Positions 58,326-64,000 of a stretch of DNA of 64,000 nucleotides are shown here, in pieces; position 1 is the stretch's first letter; every line of letters starts with the position of its first letter. Below the pieces are notes generated by a model. It had not been told where the DNA came from. It did not search any database and saw nothing but the letters and a program-made list of their open reading frames with translations. The stretch comes from Desulfobacteraceae bacterium (GTDB taxonomy: Bacteria; Desulfobacterota; Desulfobacteria; Desulfobacterales; UBA5852): assembly GCA_014237395.1 (NCBI GenBank), contig JABZFP010000014.1, positions 1 to 64,000 of the forward strand, written 5' to 3'. The translations under genes and the position numbers were made by a program.

Positions 58326-60692
58326 TCAGCTGGCATCATGTCCGGTCCGCTGAATAATTTCTTCCTGCAGTTCCGGTGTCAGATCCACGAAATAGTCGCT
58401 GTAGCCGGCCACCCGCACGATCAGGTCGCGATAGGCGTCCGGCGCCTGCTGGGCCTTGCGCAGGGTCTCGGCGTCCACCACGTTGAATTGGATGTGGTGG
58501 CCGTCCATCCTGAAATAGGTCCTGACTAGCTGGGCCAAGCGGTCGATCCCGGTATCGTCCGCCAGAATATGGGGCAGAAACTTCTGGTTCAGCAAGGTGC
58601 CGCCTGTGCGCAGGTGGTCGACCTTGCCCGCGGACTTGAGCACCGCGGTGGGCCCCCGGCGGTCGGCGCCCTGGACCGGAGAAATACCTTCGGATAGCGG
58701 TGAGCCGGCCTTGCGTCCGTCCGGTGTGGCACCCAGTTTGCTCCCGAAATAAACATGCACGGTTGTGGGCAGCAGGTTGATGCGATAGACGCCGCCCTTG
58801 GTGTTGGGGCGGCCGTCGACCGCCCGGTAGTAGGCCTCAAAAACCGCCCGCATGAGATCGTCGGCGGCGTCATCGTCATTGCCGTAGCGGGGTGTTTCAT
58901 TCGCTATCCGGCGCCGCAGGGCTTCGCCGTCTTTGAAATTGCCGGCCAGAAGCCCGCCCATTTCCGGCATGGAGAGCAGCCGGCGGTCGAACACGTTATA
59001 TTTCAGGGAAGACAGGCTGTCGGTCAGGGTACCGAGCCCCACGCCCTGGATGTAGGAGGTATTGTAGCGGGCGCCGCCGGCATTGTAGTCACGGCCATTG
59101 GCGATGCAGTCGTCGATGAGCAGCGATAGAAACGGCACCGGCATGTACTTGGCGTTGAGGCGTTCGATGATGTTGTTGCCCATGATTTTGATGTCCACGA
59201 AGTAGGCCAACTGCCGTTCGAAGGCCGCGAACAGGTCCTCAAAGCAGGTGAAATCCCCTGCGGTCCCGGTGGACGGACCGATGCGGTCGCCGGACAGCGG
59301 GTCCACCCCGTCGTTCAGGGCCAGTTCCAGAATTTTGGGCAGATTGAAATAGCCGGTCAGGATATAACATTCCCGGCCAAAGGCGCCGCTTTCCACGCAT
59401 CCGCTGGCCCCGCCGCAGCGGGCGTCGGCAAGGGACTTGCCCTGGCGCACCAGTTCCTGAACGATGGCATCGGTGTTGAAGATGGATGGCTGACCAAAAC
59501 CGGTCTTGACGATGCGCAGGGCTCGCTTCAGGAACCGGTCCGGATTTTTCTTGCTGATCTGGACCATGGCGCTGGGCTGCAGCAGCCGCATTTCCTCCAC
59601 CACGTCCAGGATGAGATAACTCAGGTCATTGACGGCGTCGGCTCCGTCCGGCGTGAGGCCGCCCGTGTTGATCAGGGCGAAGTCCACATAGGTGTTGCTT
59701 TCCCTGGCGGTCACGCCGACCTTGGGGGGCGCCGGATGGTTGTTGAACTTGATCCAGAAGGCCTGGAGTAGCTCCCGGGCACGTGCTTCGGTCAACGTGC
59801 CGCGGTCGATTTCCCGGCGGAAAAACGGGTAGAGGTGCTGATCCAGGCGGCCGGGGTTGAAGGCATCCCAGGGGTTCAGCTCCGTGATGACCCCCACGTG
59901 GACAAACCAGTAATATTGCAGGGCTTCCCAGAAGGTGTCCGGTTTGTGGGCCGGCACTTTGCGGCAGATGGCGGCCATGGCCCGCAATTCTTCGGCCCGC
60001 TCCGGGTCGGCCGCTTCCGCGGCCAGCCGCGTGAGTTCCCGGGCATGCCGGCGGGCAAAGGCGATCAGGGCTTCGGCCGCCATATCCATGGCCTGCAGCT
60101 GTTCCCGTTTGTCCAGGGCGTGTGGATCATTGTAGAAGTCCAGGGCGGCCTGGGCTTCGGCGATTTCCTGTTTCAAATCCAGAAAGCCTTTGCGGTAGAT
60201 TTTATCCCCCAGCACCGTGTGCCCCGGTGAACGCTGCTCCTGGAATTCGGTAAATACACCGGCGCGATAGGCTTTCTTCCAGCGTTCGGGGAGTTGCGCA
60301 AACATGCGGTCGCGGAGGGTGCGGTCCTGCCAGAAGGGAATGATGTTTTCTTCATACGCCCGCCGCATGTCCCCATCGGATGTGTAGGGCACTTTGGGAC
60401 GGTCGTTCAGCAGGGCGAGATCGTCAAGGCTGTGCAGACAGATTTCGGGATAGGTCGGCGTGGCTTTGGGAGCCGGGCCGCGCTCACCGACGATCAACTC
60501 CCCCGGATGAATGGCGATGTGTTTGTTTTCCAGGATGTGGCGGAAAATGCGGGCGCGTTGAATCGGCACGGCCTCGCCTTCCAGGCGGCCGCTTTGAAGC
60601 AATGCGGTGATCAGCAGCGCCCGTTCGGGACTCAGGCTGGCCTGGGCCTCAACGCTCTGCCGGCGAAGGTTGCGAATGCGGTCATTGATCAT
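58326..60692 (-). CDS. hypD: Glycyl radical enzyme, trans-4-hydroxy-L-proline dehydratase-like
   Basis: A 788-residue glycyl radical enzyme with the radical glycine at G763 (RVAGYSDYF) and the thiyl cysteine C432 with E434 in SGCVES. The residues I recall from the published HypD structure (F152, H160, D278, S334, D339, F340, C434, E436, Y450, T645, G765) each have an identical residue here two positions lower: F150, H158, D276, S332, D337, F338, C432, E434, Y448, T643, G763. That constant offset over the full length strongly supports dehydration of trans-4-hydroxyproline to pyrroline-5-carboxylate. No proC (reductase) is adjacent. It begins 2 bases after its activase. Isethionate lyase is the main alternative. 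Confidence 0.82.
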   Translation of the reverse strand: MINDRIRNLRRQSVEAQASLSPERALLITALLQSGRLEGEAVPIQRARIFRHILENKHIAIHPGELIVGERGPAPKATPTYPEICLHSLDDLALLNDRPKVPYTSDGDMRRAYEENIIPFWQDRTLRDRMFAQLPERWKKAYRAGVFTEFQEQRSPGHTVLGDKIYRKGFLDLKQEIAEAQAALDFYNDPHALDKREQLQAMDMAAEALIAFARRHARELTRLAAEAADPERAEELRAMAAICRKVPAHKPDTFWEALQYYWFVHVGVITELNPWDAFNPGRLDQHLYPFFRREIDRGTLTEARARELLQAFWIKFNNHPAPPKVGVTARESNTYVDFALINTGGLTPDGADAVNDLSYLILDVVEEMRLLQPSAMVQISKKNPDRFLKRALRIVKTGFGQPSIFNTDAIVQELVRQGKSLADARCGGASGCVESGAFGRECYILTGYFNLPKILELALNDGVDPLSGDRIGPSTGTAGDFTCFEDLFAAFERQLAYFVDIKIMGNNIIERLNAKYMPVPFLSLLIDDCIANGRDYNAGGARYNTSYIQGVGLGTLTDSLSSLKYNVFDRRLLSMPEMGGLLAGNFKDGEALRRRIANETPRYGNDDDAADDLMRAVFEAYYRAVDGRPNTKGGVYRINLLPTTVHVYFGSKLGATPDGRKAGSPLSEGISPVQGADRRGPTAVLKSAGKVDHLRTGGTLLNQKFLPHILADDTGIDRLAQLVRTYFRMDGHHIQFNVVDAETLRKAQQAPDAYRDLIVRVAGYSDYFVDLTPELQEEIIQRTGHDAS

Positions 60693-60694
60693 GT

Positions 60695-61483
60695 TTAGCC
60701 TCCCACCTGAACAGTGAATCCGCCGTTTTCAAAATCGGCTTTTACGCGAGCGATGGCTGCGTCCCCCGGCGGTTCAAGATTGCCCAGGCGGTCCGGCTGC
60801 CCGAGGCGATGATATTTTTGCCGATGGATGCCATGGAAGGGCAGCAGGTCGATTCGCTGCAACCCCAGATCCGTCAGAAAGGCGCCCATCTGGGCCAGGT
60901 TTTCGGATGTATCATTGATCTGCGGGATCAGCGGAAAGCGAATGACGACCTTGCGTCCGGTTTTGACCAAATGACGCAGATTGGCCAGAATCCCTGCGTT
61001 CGATACGCCGGTATACGTTTGGTGCCGGCGGTCATCCATTAATTTAAGATCGTAAAGAAAGAGATCAACCAGGGGCGCGATTCGGGCAACGATTTCCGAT
61101 GTTGCATAGCCGGTGGTATCGAGGGCCGTATGGATACCCTGCTCACGGCAGCCGTTCAACAGTGTTGCCAGAAAATCCGGCTGCGCCAAGGGTTCGCCGC
61201 CGGAAAAAGTGACACCGCCGCCACTTTCGTCATAGAAAAGCCGGTCTTTTTCAATCTCCGCCATTACTGCGTCGCCGCTCATGCGGGTGCCCACCGGCAC
61301 GGCATCCCCCGGCGTGTCTCTGTTCGATCCGGTCGCCATGGATTCCGGTTCGGGGTGCCGCCCTTCCGGATTATGGCACCACCAGCAGTCCAGCGGGCAG
61401 CCCTTCAGGAAAACCGTGGTGCGGATACCCGGCCCGTCGTGGATGGCGAATTTTTTAATGTCGAAGATGGTGCCCTGCGTCAT
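60695..61483 (-). CDS. Glycyl radical enzyme activase (radical SAM)
   Basis: A 262-residue radical SAM protein that installs the glycyl radical on the adjacent enzyme. The cluster motif is CPLDCWWC (Cx3Cx2C), followed by TFSGGEPL for SAM binding and a TIM-barrel core ending LPFHGIHRQKYHRLG. Between the CxxxCxxC motif and the GGE motif there is only a short Cys-free segment, so the ferredoxin-like insert carried by most non-pyruvate-formate-lyase activases is missing. ATG 61483 is preferred to an upstream start at 61561 because it opens directly into the conserved IFDIKKFAIHDGPG block. First gene of the minus-strand operon. Confidence 0.85.
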   Translation of the reverse strand: MTQGTIFDIKKFAIHDGPGIRTTVFLKGCPLDCWWCHNPEGRHPEPESMATGSNRDTPGDAVPVGTRMSGDAVMAEIEKDRLFYDESGGGVTFSGGEPLAQPDFLATLLNGCREQGIHTALDTTGYATSEIVARIAPLVDLFLYDLKLMDDRRHQTYTGVSNAGILANLRHLVKTGRKVVIRFPLIPQINDTSENLAQMGAFLTDLGLQRIDLLPFHGIHRQKYHRLGQPDRLGNLEPPGDAAIARVKADFENGGFTVQVGG

Positions 61484-61630
61484 GTGTTGTAATCCCCCTT
61501 CGGCTGGTAGCGGCAGTTCCGGGCGATGATTCGGGTCGATGTTGAGGCAATGAAAGACCACCTATCATATCCTCAATTCGCCTGTAAAATCCTTCCATCA
61601 TTGCGGCTGCCGAATGGTGGGATCCTGTGA

Positions 61631-61678
61631 ATGAATGGCATTCATCTGTTGACAGGGTATTTACACCCATAATATACA
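61631..61678 (+). promoter_or_regulatory. Palindromic operator and sigma-70-like promoter for the TRAP transporter
   Basis: ATGAATG (61631-61637), one G and CATTCAT (61639-61645) form a perfect palindrome. TTGACA (61649-61654) follows within 4 bases, and TATACA (61673-61678) lies 18 bases further. The region is shared by divergent genes (activase at 61483, dctQ at 61825), so one regulator could control both. Confidence 0.5.
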
Positions 61679-61824
61679 AAGCCTATTCCTTTCACGGCGT
61701 TATCCAAGCTGGGTCGGCCTTCCAAGCGGATTGCAGGGCCGGCATCGTTTGTTTCGACATGTGACGCTTAACCTGACGGTTCCGACATTGTCGGACTGTT
61801 TTTATTTCGGCGGAAGAAGATTGA

Positions 61825-62355
61825 ATGGGATTGATCAAAACATTTTGTCGCTGGATTGATAAGCTCAATACCTGGGTGGGGCATGTCGTGGCCTGGGCCA
61901 CGGCCATCGTCGTGGCGGTTGTTTTCATCGATGTGATCATGCGCTATGCCTTCAATATCAGCTTCGTTTTTACCCAGGAACTCGAATGGCATTTATTCGC
62001 TTTCATCTTTCTGATGGGGGCGGGCTATACCCTGCTGAAAGACGGGCATGTGCGGGTGGACATCATCTACCAGCGCTGCAGCCCCAAAACCAAGGCCTGG
62101 ATCAATTTTCTGGGGGTTATTTTCTTCCTGATTCCGGGCTGCTACATGGTTATCGCCACTTCCCTCAATTTTGTCTACAACGCGTGGGTCGTCATGGAGG
62201 GATCGCCCGATCCGGGAGGCATCCCCTACCGTTTCATTCTCAAAAGCTTCATTCCGGCGGGTTTTGTGCTGATCCTCCTCCAGGGGCTTTCCCTGGGCGG
62301 CAAGAGCCTGCTGACCATTCTCGGGAAAGAGATTGAGACGGAGGGGGAACGCTGA
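61825..62355 (+). CDS. dctQ: TRAP transporter small membrane subunit (DctQ-like)
   Basis: A 176-residue protein with four predicted helices. The FIDVIMRYAFN and ELEWHLFAFIFLMGAGYTLLKDGHVRVDI blocks are typical of DctQ subunits of TRAP transporters, which take up organic acids with a sodium gradient. Its stop overlaps the dctM start (TGATG). Divergent from the hypD operon. Confidence 0.88.
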   Translation: MGLIKTFCRWIDKLNTWVGHVVAWATAIVVAVVFIDVIMRYAFNISFVFTQELEWHLFAFIFLMGAGYTLLKDGHVRVDIIYQRCSPKTKAWINFLGVIFFLIPGCYMVIATSLNFVYNAWVVMEGSPDPGGIPYRFILKSFIPAGFVLILLQGLSLGGKSLLTILGKEIETEGER

Positions 62356-63683
62356 TGTTCATGGAATACCTGCCCGGGTGGATGTTTCTGGCCCTGACGA
62401 TTCTTCTGATGATTGGCTTTCCCGTTACGTTCACGCTCATGGGAACGGCCCTGACTTTCGGCCTGATCGGTTTCGGCTGGGATTTTTTCAATCTGCTGCC
62501 CCTGCGCATCTGGGGGGTCATGACCAATGTGACCCTGCTGGCGGTGCCGCTTTTCGTGTTCATGGGGGTGATGCTGGAGCGCTCCGGTCTGGCGGAGGAA
62601 CTGCTCGACACCATGGGGCTGGCCTTCGGGCGCCTGCGCGGCGGTCTGGCGATTTCGGTGGTGATCGTGGGGGCCTTGTTGGGGGCCTCCACCGGTATCG
62701 TGGGTGCCACGGTGGTCACCATGGGGCTGCTGGCCGTACCCACCATGCTCAAACGGGGTTACCAGAAGGAGTTGGCTACCGGCACGGTGTCGGCCTCGGG
62801 CACCTTGGGACAAATTATCCCCCCTAGTATCGTACTGGTGCTGATCGGCGACATCGTGGGCGTTCCCGTAGGCGATCTTTTCATGGGGGCGGTCCTGCCG
62901 GGGATGGTGTTGGTGGGGCTCTACATCCTTTACATCTTGATCGTATCGTTTATCAAACCGGGCTGGGCGCCGCCCATCCCCAAGGAGGAGCTGGCCGCCC
63001 TCACACCAAAAATTATGCTGAAAAAGGTCTGTCGGGCCATGTTTCCCCCACTCTTCCTGATGATGGCCGTGCTGGGATCGATCTTTGCCGGTGTGGCCTC
63101 GCCTACCGAGGCTGCGGGCGTGGGGGCGGTGGGGGCAACCCTGCTGACCATCGCCAATAAAAAATTCAGCATGAAAATCCTGCAGGAAGTCATGCATTCC
63201 ACCATGCAGCTGACCTGCATGGTGTTCATCATCCTGGTCGGCGCGGCTTCCTTCGGGCTGGTCTTCCGCGGGATGGGGGGGGATCACCTCGTGCGCGAAT
63301 TTTTAGGGGGTATTGCGCACCATCACGGCCAGTGGACCGTTTTGTTTATTGTCATGGGGATCATTTTCGTTATCGGGTTCTTCCTGGATTTTATCGAGAT
63401 TACCTTTATTCACGTACCGGTGCTGGCACCCATCATGATCGAGTTCGGATTCGACCCGGCCTGGTTCTGCATCCTGATTGCCGTCAACCTGCAGACGTCG
63501 TTCATGACACCACCCTTCGGGTTTTCCCTCTTTTACCTGAAAGCGGTGACGCCGCCGGAAATCAGCACCGGGGATATTTACCGGGGAATCATCCCCTTTG
63601 TTCTTTTTCAGTTGATCGGTTTGCTGATTGTGGTGATGTTCCCGCAGTTGGTGACCTGGCTGCCGTCGGTCGTTTTTAGATAG
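62355..63683 (+). CDS. dctM: TRAP transporter large membrane subunit (DctM-like)
   Basis: A 442-residue polytopic permease of the TRAP DctM family with about twelve helices. Recognisable blocks are GVMLERSGLAEELLDTMGLAFGRLRGGL, GASTGIVGATVVTMGLLAVPTMLKRGY, SGTLGQIIPPSIVLVLIG and a late TSFMTPPFGFSLFYLKAV. It forms the sodium-coupled pore with DctQ. Overlaps dctQ. Confidence 0.9.
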   Translation: MFMEYLPGWMFLALTILLMIGFPVTFTLMGTALTFGLIGFGWDFFNLLPLRIWGVMTNVTLLAVPLFVFMGVMLERSGLAEELLDTMGLAFGRLRGGLAISVVIVGALLGASTGIVGATVVTMGLLAVPTMLKRGYQKELATGTVSASGTLGQIIPPSIVLVLIGDIVGVPVGDLFMGAVLPGMVLVGLYILYILIVSFIKPGWAPPIPKEELAALTPKIMLKKVCRAMFPPLFLMMAVLGSIFAGVASPTEAAGVGAVGATLLTIANKKFSMKILQEVMHSTMQLTCMVFIILVGAASFGLVFRGMGGDHLVREFLGGIAHHHGQWTVLFIVMGIIFVIGFFLDFIEITFIHVPVLAPIMIEFGFDPAWFCILIAVNLQTSFMTPPFGFSLFYLKAVTPPEISTGDIYRGIIPFVLFQLIGLLIVVMFPQLVTWLPSVVFR

Positions 63684-63833
63684 GCACCTCCGGCCCGGTG
63701 GCTACGCTCAAAGCGATGGTGAAACAGATTGCCTGGATCGTGGGCGATACCATCAGCGTTATGCTGGGGTGCATGTCGTTTTTTCACAAGTGCGTATCGT
63801 TTCCTTTAACCCGCAGCAAAGGAGAAGGAAGGT

Positions 63834-64000
63834 ATGGAGAGACGTGATTTTTTGAGAAAAGCAGGTTTGGCGGCGACCGGTGCCGTCGCGGCGGCCGCCG
63901 GTCTGGCCGGATGCGGTCAAGAGAAAAAGGAAGAGGCTAAAGGCCCGGCGGTCCAGCCCAAAAAGACCTACGAGTGGAAAATGGTCACCACTTGGCCGCC
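63834..64000 (+). CDS. dctP: TRAP transporter substrate-binding protein (DctP-like), cut by window end
   Basis: Only the first 55 codons are in the window. The N-terminus has a Tat signal (RRDFLRK), an Ala-rich hydrophobic stretch and a lipobox (LAGC), so it is likely a Tat-exported lipoprotein. The mature part begins TYEWKMVTTWPP, as in DctP/TakP-type binding proteins. AAAGGAGAAGGAAGG precedes ATG 63834. The substrate cannot be read from this fragment. Confidence 0.75.
   Translation, partial: MERRDFLRKAGLAATGAVAAAAGLAGCGQEKKEEAKGPAVQPKKTYEWKMVTTWP

Noticed and set aside
58326..60692. Isethionate sulfite-lyase as the identity of the glycyl radical enzyme
   Set aside because: The nearby TRAP transporter fits isethionate clusters, but the hydroxyproline-binding residues align throughout with HypD, so HypD is favoured; not fully excluded.
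61636..61652. Possible sigma-54 promoter TGGCATTCATCTGTTG near dctQ
   Set aside because: Ten bases after GG the sequence is TT and not GC, so the essential -12 element is missing; the nearby TTGACA pair is better.
1..64000. tRNA, rRNA or CRISPR loci
   Set aside because: Reading both strands showed no T-loop/acceptor arrangement, no rRNA segments and no regularly spaced direct repeats.

Overview
The window looks like a GC-rich Desulfobacterota chromosome, most likely a Desulfosarcina/Desulfatitalea-like member of the Desulfobacterales. This is an inference from the mix of an alternative complex III with a cbb3-type oxidase, a glycyl radical enzyme, a split glycine decarboxylase, TRAP transport and many short hairpin-type repeats. 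No rRNA or tRNA gene, CRISPR array or transposase gene was seen.

Left edge (1 to about 3.9 kb): visibly AT-richer DNA organised as integron gene cassettes. Four attC-like recombination sites, each with the arm pairs and the unpaired base typical of attC, separate small membrane proteins, a two-gene cassette (lipoprotein hydrolase plus ChbG/HpnK-type deacetylase) and a small secreted protein. No integrase is visible, so this is the distal part of an array or a cassette cluster without integrase. A class I/II aminotransferase follows.

5.2-11 kb: the pyruvate dehydrogenase complex (E1alpha, E1beta, E2), then E3. E2 and E3 are separated by a dispersed repeat that has itself been invaded by a MITE-like element carrying a target-site duplication.

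11-24 kb: one long respiratory locus. Alternative complex III genes in the order actB-C-D-F-A are followed by a rearranged cbb3 oxidase (ccoN, a ccoO fused to a second cytochrome c domain, a CcoS-like protein, a CcoP-anchor-like protein, an orphan membrane protein), then actE and the copper ATPase ccoI. Together these would oxidise quinol and reduce oxygen. ubiG follows.

25-33 kb: myo-inositol-1-phosphate synthase, a TIM-barrel isomerase, a probable sigma-54-controlled small Cys-rich protein, an amidohydrolase, a glycosyltransferase, a D-amino acid transaminase and a universal stress protein.

33-41 kb: the glycine cleavage system (a second E3 on the minus strand, gcvT-H-PA-PB on plus) with a hydrolase and an Lrp/AsnC regulator.

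41-58 kb: a HerA-like ATPase, a DMT-type membrane protein, an unusual old-yellow-enzyme/universal-stress fusion, an M24 peptidase, a nuclease-fused DinG-type helicase, GMP reductase, a PAS hybrid kinase, and assorted single genes including cutA.

58-64 kb: a glycyl radical enzyme that matches trans-4-hydroxyproline dehydratase (HypD) at the catalytic residues, with its activase, divergent from a TRAP transporter (dctQ, dctM, and dctP cut by the window end). The shared control region has a perfect palindrome next to a promoter.

Three different MITE-like families, two of them inserted at stop codons, and a CACGTG-hairpin repeat family run through the intergenic DNA.
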